From Acidobacteriota bacterium (lineage in GTDB: Bacteria > Acidobacteriota > Terriglobia > Acidiferrales > UBA7541), in the NCBI GenBank assembly GCA_013289825.1, contig JABCZF010000020.1, positions 29,169 to 93,168 of the forward strand: DNA of 64,000 nt, read 5' to 3'. The notes under the pieces were generated by a model. It saw nothing but the letters and a program-made list of their open reading frames with translations. It was not told the DNA's origin and searched no databases. Positions 9,848-17,657 of the stretch are shown here, in pieces (position 1 is the stretch's first letter; every line of letters starts with the position of its first letter). The translations under genes were made by a program, and so were the position numbers.

Positions 9848-10270
9848 CTATACGATGGTGGGACGCCGGATGACTAGCTTCTTCGTCGCGGGCGGCGGAA
9901 TCAGCGTGGCCATTTTGCGAATCATGGCCAGCACCAGCCGCTTATCGCCATCGGAAAGTGTGGTGCTGAAACGCTTGATCTCCGCGAGGAAGCGGATTTC
10001 GTCCTGCGAAAGCTCGCCGAGCATTTTTTGCGTTTCGCGGTCGCGCGGTGTCTCTGTGCCCGGGAAAAAATCCGCGAGCGAGATGTCCATGGCTTCCGCA
10101 ATCTTGGCCAACGTCTCCAGCGATGGTACGGTGTGGCCGTTCTCAACGCGCGAGAGGTAGCAGCGCAACAGTCCAGTGCGGCGCTCGATGTCGCCTTGCG
10201 ACAGGCCCCTCTGGCTGCGATAGGATTTGATTACTTCTCCGATATTTACCCGTGGTTTTTCTTTTGGCAC
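9848..10270 (-). CDS. XRE-family helix-turn-helix transcriptional regulator
   Basis: The protein is 140 residues. A Cro/C1-type helix-turn-helix occupies residues about 8-65 (IGEVIKSYRSQRGLSQGDIE, then LSRVENGHTVPSLETLAKIA). A helical C-terminal tail follows, rich in charged residues and with no recognisable ligand domain. The frame is open upstream to 10486, but that part is a leucine run and overlaps the neighbouring gene. I therefore place the start at the GTG at 10270, which has GGAG about nine bases upstream. The target is unknown. Confidence 0.85.
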   Translation of the reverse strand: MPKEKPRVNIGEVIKSYRSQRGLSQGDIERRTGLLRCYLSRVENGHTVPSLETLAKIAEAMDISLADFFPGTETPRDRETQKMLGELSQDEIRFLAEIKRFSTTLSDGDKRLVLAMIRKMATLIPPPATKKLVIRRPTIV

Positions 10271-10424
10271 GATGGCACTCCGTGGTCGAGGGGGTAGCTT
10301 AGTCACTAACAGTAGGAGAAGCAAGAGGGAATTTTGGGGTGATGCTCCCAATTCGACAACGCTCGCCTTTTGCTTAGGCAAGACCCACGGATCACACTCC
10401 TGAGATTTTCCGCGGGCGGCGCAG

Positions 10425-11357
10425 TTAGCGTTGCGTCGCTGCAACCGTGGCGGGCTGCTCCAGGCGGAATTCCAGCAACGTTTCACTCGGTACTTTCACC
10501 TGCTTGCCCCGCGTGAACACTTGTACCCCGGCGCCAGCCGCGGACCCTACTCCCGCGCCAATGGCCGCGCCTTTTCCGCCGCCGGCGATGGCGCCGATGA
10601 TGGCTCCGAAGACCGCCCCGCCTCCCACTTTCTTGGCAGTGTCCGACCCGCGACCCTGCCCCTTCAAGCTGTAATCGCTACTGACCAACGGGTAATCGTG
10701 GCCATCGATGACGAGGCGAATGAGCTCCAGCTGCAACTCGGCGCTCCCTGAAAGATGGCCAGCTTCTTTCACTTCTGCAAGACGGCCGTAAACGTCGGTG
10801 CCCTTGCGGGCCACGAGCGAGTCCCGGATGTAGAGGTCGGTCTCAAGGCTGGCGTGGAATACGTCGCCGACTTGGTTTTTGGAAGAATCCACACCATCGA
10901 TCATGCGCACCAGGAGCGGTTGTCCAGCCGGAATGGTGATTTCGCCATATTGAGCAGCAGGGTCCTGGGCTCGGGAAGTCCCGGGCGCCAGCGAAGTGGG
11001 TCTGGCGGCCGGGGGCGGGACGTCTTCGGACACGATTGGCGCTTGCCGTGTGCCTGGAGATGGGTCCGCAGAATTCGATGCCGCAGGAGCAGGAAGCGGA
11101 GTAGCAGCCGACTGAGGAGCCGATGCTGGCGCCTCGGTCGCGCTGGACGTGCCCGTGAAGGTCAGGGCGACGGCGTCCGACACATTGAATGTTTGCACTT
11201 CGCCTTTAATCTCAAAGCGTAGAACCGCCTGCGTGCCGCCGAGGTAGCGGCCCTGCAGCACCCGCCCATCCTTTAGCTCGAGCGTATCCGCAGCCGCGGC
11301 GCCGGCAATAAATAATCCTAGAACAACTGCAACCATCGTGCGTGCTCGACCGCTCAT
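10425..11357 (-). CDS. Secreted protein with C-terminal glycine-zipper domain
   Basis: This 310-residue protein begins with a clear signal peptide ([20 protein letters not shown]). A short domain follows, beginning [18 protein letters not shown], a pattern seen in acidobacterial envelope proteins. After it come a Pro/Ala/Ser linker, then a conserved segment around [20 protein letters not shown], and finally a glycine zipper near residues 245-285 ([19 protein letters not shown]). Glycine-zipper domains insert in or span membranes, so an outer-membrane or periplasmic location is likely. The ATG at 11357 is preceded by GAGAGG. Function unknown. Confidence 0.78.
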   Translation of the reverse strand: MSGRARTMVAVVLGLFIAGAAAADTLELKDGRVLQGRYLGGTQAVLRFEIKGEVQTFNVSDAVALTFTGTSSATEAPASAPQSAATPLPAPAASNSADPSPGTRQAPIVSEDVPPPAARPTSLAPGTSRAQDPAAQYGEITIPAGQPLLVRMIDGVDSSKNQVGDVFHASLETDLYIRDSLVARKGTDVYGRLAEVKEAGHLSGSAELQLELIRLVIDGHDYPLVSSDYSLKGQGRGSDTAKKVGGGAVFGAIIGAIAGGGKGAAIGAGVGSAAGAGVQVFTRGKQVKVPSETLLEFRLEQPATVAATQR

Positions 11358-11500
11358 GGTCTTGCCTCTCTCCTCTAACGGCACTCTGCCGGGACTCCTT
11401 GTCCCACGCCGATTTCCCGGTACCACTCGACGCACTATCTTAGCCTAGCCTACTGCGTTGGATGAAGCACTGCGGGCCCGGGTTGCGGAAAACTTCTGTT

Positions 11501-12424
11501 CTATTGTGTGGCTTGGTAGAGCTGGCGGGTAATGTCGGCCATCAGGGCGGCGCTGTCCTTGGTTTCGGCGAGGCCGCGGACGAGAATAACCAGCACAAAA
11601 GGCTTCGGTGCAAAAACGATCGCGGCATCGTGATGAATCCGGGTGATTTCGCCGGTTTTATGCGCAACGCGGGTACCCGGAGGAAGCCCGGCGGGAATGC
11701 CTTCGTTGAATTTTTGGCGTTCGAGGATTTCGATCATCTGGCGGGAGGATTCCTGATCGCTGGCCTCGCCATGAGCAATGGCTTCCAGAAGCAGCTGAAG
11801 TCCGCGTGCGGTGGTGGTATTGTTCAGGCCCTTCAGAAACGCCTTGTGGTCCTCGACGCCGCGGAGCACATTCATTCCGTCGGCCCGAAGCGTGTGAACC
11901 GTGGCGCGGATATTGTCGACGCCCAGCTTCTCGATCAGTATATTCGTCGCCAGATTGCTGCTTGCCGTGATCATCAACTCGCACAGCTGGCGGAGCGTGC
12001 GCGTCTCGCCGGCGGCCCGGTATAAATCCGTTTCCGAATCGTCGGCGGGATCCAGGGTATAGAACGAGCCGTCCGCCAAACTGTGAAATTGATTCTTAAC
12101 GAGGAGCGGATCATCCAGCTTCTGCCGGGCCTGCCGCGCTTGGTGAAAAAGTTCAATCATCACCGGAATTTTCATGGTGCTCGCGGCATGGAAGGAATCT
12201 TCATCGTGAAAGGAGTACGCCATGTAACCATCGAGGGTGCGGAAGGCAATGGCCACATCCGCTCCGCTCTTGCGGATTCGCTCTTCGATATTTGCGCCGA
12301 GTTTCTGGTCGATGGCCAGCGATTGACCGGAGGCGGGCGTGGGAAACAGTGTCTGCGCTTGGCAGAAAATAGCAGACAAAATGTAAAACCGGACGGAGCG
12401 GGGCGGTTTAGGATGGAGTTTCAT
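11501..12424 (-). CDS. Class A beta-lactamase-family serine hydrolase
   Basis: This 307-residue exported protein has the three penicillin-recognising motifs: STMK at residues 82-85 with the acylating serine, SSN at 155-157 in place of SDN, and HKTG at 255-258. A glutamate at 191 in RGVED sits where the omega-loop general base of class A enzymes is expected, followed by a conserved GLNNTTTA stretch. A signal peptide spans about residues 10-34. The family hydrolyses beta-lactams in the periplasm, but this divergent subgroup is often only annotated as a serine hydrolase. Hydrolysis of beta-lactams is therefore an inference. It lies downstream of a strong hairpin that separates it from the ferritin-like gene. 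Confidence 0.83.
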   Translation of the reverse strand: MKLHPKPPRSVRFYILSAIFCQAQTLFPTPASGQSLAIDQKLGANIEERIRKSGADVAIAFRTLDGYMAYSFHDEDSFHAASTMKIPVMIELFHQARQARQKLDDPLLVKNQFHSLADGSFYTLDPADDSETDLYRAAGETRTLRQLCELMITASSNLATNILIEKLGVDNIRATVHTLRADGMNVLRGVEDHKAFLKGLNNTTTARGLQLLLEAIAHGEASDQESSRQMIEILERQKFNEGIPAGLPPGTRVAHKTGEITRIHHDAAIVFAPKPFVLVILVRGLAETKDSAALMADITRQLYQATQ

Positions 12425-12481
12425 CGGCGGGAATCTTGCCCGAAGCTCGGTATCGTTGCAACACCATCTTCGATGCTAACG

Positions 12482-12516
12482 ATAAGGGCCCAAGCCGAAA
12501 AGGCTTGGGCCCTTAT
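12482..12516. terminator. 15-bp perfect hairpin, probable terminator
   Basis: The arms ATAAGGGCCCAAGCC and GGCTTGGGCCCTTAT pair perfectly around a five-base GAAAA loop. It lies between the stop of the ferritin-like gene (12557) and the start of the beta-lactamase gene (12424), both on the minus strand. There is no long T run on either side, so it may be a weak intrinsic terminator or an mRNA-end stabiliser. Confidence 0.65.
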
Positions 12517-12556
12517 GTATCGATGGTACGGCTAAGCTGAGTGAGATTTCTACGGC

Positions 12557-13768
12557 CTAGAGTTGACGCCGGGCCTCATCGGCTTCTTCAGCCAGCTGCA
12601 TGAGCACGGCCACGAGCCCAGTGTTTTTCTTCGTTTGGGGGTCCAGGAAGAGTCCGTCTTGGGTGAAGCTGACAACCGAGGCTACCGCGCCGCCGAATTT
12701 TATTGACGACGGACGGATAATGGCCACCGGACCAAACTTCTTGTCCAGAAAGTCGGTGGGCTCGGGCATGATCAGGTTGGCCTGCAGAGTGTCGCCATTG
12801 AGGGATTCCGGGTTCGTCTCCCCTTGCGCTGCGCTGAGGGTCGAAAAGGTCACCGACGAGTTGTTGATCTTATCGAAGTCCGTCAGAGGAGTCGCATTGC
12901 CGGCTTTGTCCTGCCAGGTCTGGAAGTGCATGGTTTCGCTGGGGCCAATGCTCAACAGGATTCGCAAGACTTCGAGATTGGTGACGTGCTGAGCGAGCGC
13001 CGGATACAGGCTGGTCCCGCCCTGCTCGATAAACGCGAAGTGGAATCCCGCCGTAAAGGCGATGGCTTTGAGGTGGTCGGTGAAGGTGGACTGGGTAGGA
13101 TCGCTGGGATTGATGACGCTGCCGGCGGTATCGTCGTTGCTTCTGGGGATAGCGGTGTGCTGTCCGACATTCAAGCTAGGGACGGCTTGCACAAACGGCG
13201 CATTCGGATCGAAATCCGGATTTGTAATGCTGCGGTAGCGAGACCAAAAGCTGGTGTCGACGGTGAGTTGCGTGAGGTTAGTGAGCCGTCCGACTTGTCT
13301 TGCTCCGTCGGCCTTGCTGCTCGGCAAGGTCTTGAAACGGCTTAGGTCAACGGGTTCGGCCCCCTTGGACTCCAGATAGTTGCCCAGGAATCTTGCGTGG
13401 CTGATTTCGTCGTCGGTGTTGTCATGGATGTACTGCGCCATATCTCCGTCCAGAATCAGCAGGGCCTGCGTGTACGGCACATTCCCGCCGTTGAGTCCGC
13501 TGACTTCGTTGTCCTGAGTTCCTCCAAGTTCCGAGTATTGTTGCCACAGATCGGTCTCCACCTGCTCCAAGGCTTGCAGAAACCTGAGGATCGCGATGTC
13601 GCCCCTGGTAATACCCGGACCGCTGGCCTCCTGCCCCGGATCGAAGGCCAACGACTGGCCAGCGAGCAACCCTGCGCCAAGCGTCGCTGCGCCTGCCGCC
13701 ACAGCTCCTCTTGTTAAGAAAGAACGTCGATTCGTACCACCCACAAACTCACCACTCTTTGGCTTCAT
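12557..13768 (-). CDS. Tat-exported ferritin-like domain protein
   Basis: This 403-residue protein starts with a twin-arginine signal (TNRRSFLTRGAVAAGAATLG), so it is exported folded. The mature part begins with a ferritin-like helical segment (ITRGDIAILRFLQALEQVET), and carries acidic/histidine residues in repeated helices (NTDDEISHARFLGNYLESKG, then SETMHFQTWQDKAG). These are the ExxH-like metal-ligand patterns of the ferritin-like/DUF4439 group. A metal-dependent redox or storage role is inferred only from the fold. The ATG at 13768 is preceded by AAGGAG at ideal spacing; the frame extends to 13861 but lacks such a site. Confidence 0.83.
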   Translation of the reverse strand: MKPKSGEFVGGTNRRSFLTRGAVAAGAATLGAGLLAGQSLAFDPGQEASGPGITRGDIAILRFLQALEQVETDLWQQYSELGGTQDNEVSGLNGGNVPYTQALLILDGDMAQYIHDNTDDEISHARFLGNYLESKGAEPVDLSRFKTLPSSKADGARQVGRLTNLTQLTVDTSFWSRYRSITNPDFDPNAPFVQAVPSLNVGQHTAIPRSNDDTAGSVINPSDPTQSTFTDHLKAIAFTAGFHFAFIEQGGTSLYPALAQHVTNLEVLRILLSIGPSETMHFQTWQDKAGNATPLTDFDKINNSSVTFSTLSAAQGETNPESLNGDTLQANLIMPEPTDFLDKKFGPVAIIRPSSIKFGGAVASVVSFTQDGLFLDPQTKKNTGLVAVLMQLAEEADEARRQL

Positions 13769-13916
13769 TACTTTCTCCTTCTTTCTGTTTTTGAATACTT
13801 CGAGGCCGAGCTTTCGTTCGGATTCGAAATTCGTCGAAGTCATCCGGCTTGTGAGGTTCAAGAGGCGCTAGGTCTACTCACAGGTCCGTGTTGTCGGCTG
13901 TTCATAGCAGAGAAAT

Positions 13917-13950
13917 GCGGGGCCAAAGATGCCGCTGCCGTTGGCCCCGC
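13917..13950 (-). terminator. 10-bp hairpin terminator after the secreted propeller gene
   Basis: The arms GCGGGGCCAA and TTGGCCCCGC pair perfectly around a 14-base loop, starting only seven bases after the stop codon at 13957 on the minus strand. A short pyrimidine-rich stretch (ATTTCTCT) follows in the transcript direction. It is a likely rho-independent terminator. Confidence 0.7.
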
Positions 13951-13956
13951 AGCCGT

Positions 13957-15639
13957 TTATTGGACGGTAAGTGCCACCGAAGTTGAGTGAGACAGGCTGC
14001 CCGAGGTCCCCGTGATCATCACCGTGGTCGTCCCTCGCTGAGTTCCGTTCCCTGCACTGTTTGCGTTGTAGCCGCAGCCGCCCGCCGCAAGTAGAAAACC
14101 TACGACGATGAGGAGCGCAAGGCTGCCAGTCAGGTAGTGCAACCGTTTTCTCCCGCGGAGGTGCCGTCGGTTTCCTCTACCAGCAATCAGTAAGCCGAGC
14201 AGCCCTAGCGTCGGTATCGGAAGCGCTGCAGCAAAGATGCCTCCAGTGGAGTTCTTCGCCATCCTCACTGCTGGAGTGTAGGGCGACGAGGAAGTCATGA
14301 TGCTCATGGTCGATGTCGCCGTTCCGCCGCTTGCGGGCGAAACCGATGGCTGTGAAAAACTACAAGTTGAGCCAAGCGGCTGTCCCGAGCAAGTGAGCGT
14401 GACGGCGGAGCTGAATCCATTGAGCCCACCGAGAGTTACGGTGAAGGCGGCCGGCTGCCCGGCTGCGATCGTCAATGTCGAGGGCGACGCAGCGATGCTG
14501 AAATCTGCGGTACCCGCAGGAGGTGTGGTGTTCCGAGTGATGGCTGCGAACAGACCGTGCGTTTCGTTGGCGAGACCCGCAGTGATGTACATGGTATTGG
14601 GATCGCCGGATTGTGCTCCGCCACCGCCGAAGACCATGTCCCAGAGAGAGCCATTGACGATGGGTGCGCCGTTCGAATCCTTCATCTGGTCGACAAAGGC
14701 GCCGGTGGAGAAGTTGTAGGCGTTGATGGCGCCATCGCCAAAATTTCCAACCAGCAAGTCTCCGGCCAGCGAACCGAATCCCGCTGGCGGAACAACCACG
14801 CCCCAGGGCGCGTTCAGATGTGCGTCGCTGGTAATCCTGCTGATCATGGTGCCGCTCGTGGTGAACAGATCTACGAAGCCTGAGCCAGCAATTTTCAGAG
14901 GATCGTGCATGGGCATGTCCTGGAGGGCGTAGGTCACGACGACCATGGAGGTTTGGTTGACGGTGATGACATGGACGCCAAACGGAGCGTATCCGGGTGA
15001 ACCTGAACCCGCCGGCACTGCGGGCGGAGCCGGATCGTTAAAGGCTCCGGGCCCGAGGACCTGGGTGGCCTTAAAGGTAGTGTCGTAAATCTCGACCTGG
15101 CCGGAGCGGAAATTGCTGGCCAGCAGAAAAGTGCCGGTGCCGCTAGTGACGAGCGCCAGGCCCTTGTATACTGCGCCAGTCGCTGCGGTTGGCTTGGTCG
15201 AATTGTCCACCGCAAGCATGGAAGAAGTCCCTCCGGTCCAGCCGGAGATGGTTCCGTCTTCGGTGTCAAAGATAAAAAGACTACTGCTGCCGCCGAGACT
15301 AAAGCCTCCTGCGCTGTTTCCGACGCATCCCGTCGGTGTGGCCGGATTCGAACTCCCCGTCGGGGGCGCAATCTTGAACGCTCCCTGAACAGCTCCAGCG
15401 GTGTTGTACAGTGAAGTCACCCCTGTCGGGCTGGCATTGTCGGCAATCCAAAAGGGATCGCCGGGGATGATGCAGATGCCCCAGGGATTGACCAGATTGG
15501 CATCGATCACGGGCGCCAGCCCCGGTGTGTCGGATACCAGATTGGTCTGCTTATAGCTGTTCACCTGAGCTTGGGCAGCTGGCAGGGAAAGAATGGGGGC
15601 GCAGACTAGCCCCAGCAAAAACACTCGTACTCTTGGCAT
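13957..15639 (-). CDS. Secreted TIGR03118-type beta-propeller protein with Ig-like domain
   Basis: This 560-residue exported protein starts MPRVRVFLLGLVCAPILSLP. Residues about 25-370 match the TIGR03118 pattern, with phrases such as LVNPWGICIIPGDPFWIADN, APFGVHVI and HLNAPWGVVVPPAGFG that recur as propeller blades. A Ser/Thr-rich Ig-like (bacterial surface) segment follows at about 385-460. After it comes a hydrophobic stretch, and then a short region ending in a second hydrophobic helix with a cysteine (LLAAGGCGYN) that resembles a lipobox-like or anchoring element. The function of the family is unknown; surface binding is an inference. It is divergent from the regulator gene at 15785. The ATG at 15639 follows GAGGAG. 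Confidence 0.8.
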   Translation of the reverse strand: MPRVRVFLLGLVCAPILSLPAAQAQVNSYKQTNLVSDTPGLAPVIDANLVNPWGICIIPGDPFWIADNASPTGVTSLYNTAGAVQGAFKIAPPTGSSNPATPTGCVGNSAGGFSLGGSSSLFIFDTEDGTISGWTGGTSSMLAVDNSTKPTAATGAVYKGLALVTSGTGTFLLASNFRSGQVEIYDTTFKATQVLGPGAFNDPAPPAVPAGSGSPGYAPFGVHVITVNQTSMVVVTYALQDMPMHDPLKIAGSGFVDLFTTSGTMISRITSDAHLNAPWGVVVPPAGFGSLAGDLLVGNFGDGAINAYNFSTGAFVDQMKDSNGAPIVNGSLWDMVFGGGGAQSGDPNTMYITAGLANETHGLFAAITRNTTPPAGTADFSIAASPSTLTIAAGQPAAFTVTLGGLNGFSSAVTLTCSGQPLGSTCSFSQPSVSPASGGTATSTMSIMTSSSPYTPAVRMAKNSTGGIFAAALPIPTLGLLGLLIAGRGNRRHLRGRKRLHYLTGSLALLIVVGFLLAAGGCGYNANSAGNGTQRGTTTVMITGTSGSLSHSTSVALTVQ

Positions 15640-15784
15640 GACTTTGTATTGCTCCTCTCGATCATCGGTCATTCATCGGCAACCGTTTTCCGTATGCCTA
15701 TGCGTTCTCTGCAGTTGGATGCCTTCGCGATATCAGGAATAAATCACGGGCGGAACAAGTCTTAGTTAACTTGGAGGCTGTTCT

Positions 15785-17617
15785 ATGAAAACGACTTATG
15801 AGCGCGTGTCACGTCTAAGGAGTCGAGGGGTGGCGACTCTTCCTGCGGAAATTGCTTCCAAAGGAGGCCAGCTCCTCTCTCGGAACGAAATGAAGTTCTC
15901 CGGCTCGATTGTGCGTTTTGGCACGTTCGAAGTGGATTTGGAGTCCCGCGAGCTGCGCAAGCACGGGCTGCACGTACGCCTGGAGGAAAAGCCATTTCAA
16001 ATTCTGGAGTTGCTGCTCGAGCAGGCTGGGCGCGTGGTCACTCGCCGAGCGTTGCGCGAAAAACTTTGGCCCGACACCCATGTCGGCTACGACCAAAATC
16101 TCAATACGGCGGTAAACAAATTACGCGAATTGCTGGGTGACTCCGCGCAAAGCTCTCGCTTCATTGAAACTCTCCCCAGGCTTGGATACCGGTTCATCGC
16201 TCCTGTTGCAAACCCCGCGGGATCTTCTTCGCTTGTTGCCAAGAAAATGCTCGCCGTTCTTCCCTTTGAAAACCTCGGAGGTGATCCCGATCAGGAGTAT
16301 TTCGCGGACGGATTAACGGAGGAGATGATTTCCCATCTCGGCCAGCTCGATCCACGGCGGCTTGGCGTGATTGCGCGAACCTCCGCGATTCAGTACAAGA
16401 ACACGCGGAAATCGATCACGGAAATCGCAGCAGATCTGAAGGTCAGTTACATTTTAGAAGGAAGCGTGCGTTGCGAAGGAAACGGCACTCGCATTACGGC
16501 GCAATTGATCGAAGTGGCCGACCAGACCCACCTTTGGTCCGCCAGCTACGATCGCGACTTGCGTGACATTTTGAGCGTGCAAGCGGATGTCGCGCGTCAA
16601 GTCGGGCGAGCGCTCTCTCTGGAGCTGTTGGCGGACGGTGCATCGAAATCGCCGGTGTTCGCACCCGCCGCCCACGAAGCGTATCTACGCGGGCGTTTCT
16701 ATTTTGGCCAGAGGACCGAAGAGGCACTAAAAAAAGCGGTCTCTTCTTTTGAGACAGCTCTGTCCATTGAGCCGAATTGCGCCCGCTCCTACTCTGGAAT
16801 CGCGGATTGCTGCTGCCTGCTCTCCTGGTTTGGTGCGCTCACGCCAAAGATAGCCGGACAAAAAGCGGCGGTCGCAGCAACGCGCGCGGTCGAAATCGAT
16901 GCATCTCTCGGAGAATCACATGCTTCGCTCGCTCTCGTGCGCTTCTGGTACGACTGGAATTGGGAAGCAGCGGAGGAGGAATTCCTCCGCGCGATCGAAT
17001 TGAACCCAAGTTATACCTCCGCTTACCAATGGTATGCGGCGTATCTGAATACCCAGGGCCGCTTCGAGGAAGCGCAAGCAGCGCAGCAAAGCGCGAGGGA
17101 ACTCGATCCCTTTTCGCTGATCCTAAACATGAATGTAGCGGATCCGCTGTTTTTCTCGCGCCAGTACGACCTTGCCGTCCGGCAACTTGTCGCCTTGCTG
17201 GAGCACGAACCCCGCTTCTTCCCGGCCCTCTTCCAGCTAGGCCGCGTCTATGTCCAGATGGAAATGTATGCGGAGGCTATCGCGGCCTTCGAACAAGCGT
17301 TGCAGTTTTCTCGCCAGCAGGAGGCGCTGCCCGCGCTGGCTCATGCTTACGCTTTGGCAGGCAGAACCCCGGAAGCAAGAGTCATTCTGGAAGAAATGAC
17401 TAACGATAAAACCGGCCGCTACGTGGCGTCGCCAATGGTTGCCCGAGTTTATCTGGGGCTGGGTGAATACGAAACAGCTCTCGATTGGTTGGAAAAAGGT
17501 ATCGAGGAGCGCTCGTATTGGATGGTCTTCCTGAAAAGCGACCCTGTGTATGACCCCATCCGGTCCCACCCGAGGTTTGGCGATTTACTCAAGCTCGCCG
17601 GGCTAGCCTCCTCCTGA
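15785..17617 (+). CDS. Winged-helix one-component regulator with TolB-like and TPR domains
   Basis: This is a 610-residue fusion. Residues about 40-135 form an OmpR/CadC-type winged helix (FEVDLESRELRKHG, then RRALREKLWP and the wing RFIETLPRLGYRF). Residues about 150-285 are the TolB-like domain common in adenylate-cyclase-like regulators (LAVLPFENLGGDPDQEYFADG). The rest consists of TPR-like helical pairs. No transmembrane helix separates the DNA-binding and sensor parts, so it is probably cytoplasmic. Such proteins are expanded in Acidobacteriota, and their ligands are unknown. The ATG at 15785 follows TTGGAGG. It may control the divergent propeller gene, which is inference from position. 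Confidence 0.88.
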   Translation: MKTTYERVSRLRSRGVATLPAEIASKGGQLLSRNEMKFSGSIVRFGTFEVDLESRELRKHGLHVRLEEKPFQILELLLEQAGRVVTRRALREKLWPDTHVGYDQNLNTAVNKLRELLGDSAQSSRFIETLPRLGYRFIAPVANPAGSSSLVAKKMLAVLPFENLGGDPDQEYFADGLTEEMISHLGQLDPRRLGVIARTSAIQYKNTRKSITEIAADLKVSYILEGSVRCEGNGTRITAQLIEVADQTHLWSASYDRDLRDILSVQADVARQVGRALSLELLADGASKSPVFAPAAHEAYLRGRFYFGQRTEEALKKAVSSFETALSIEPNCARSYSGIADCCCLLSWFGALTPKIAGQKAAVAATRAVEIDASLGESHASLALVRFWYDWNWEAAEEEFLRAIELNPSYTSAYQWYAAYLNTQGRFEEAQAAQQSARELDPFSLILNMNVADPLFFSRQYDLAVRQLVALLEHEPRFFPALFQLGRVYVQMEMYAEAIAAFEQALQFSRQQEALPALAHAYALAGRTPEARVILEEMTNDKTGRYVASPMVARVYLGLGEYETALDWLEKGIEERSYWMVFLKSDPVYDPIRSHPRFGDLLKLAGLASS

Positions 17618-17657
17618 CCTGCATGAAAATGGTTCGCGACTCTCATCGGGGCGGGCT

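Noticed and set aside
10271..10486. N-terminal extension of the XRE regulator with a leucine run
   Set aside because: It overlaps the end of the neighbouring gene and is not part of any HTH family; a GTG with GGAG is a better start.
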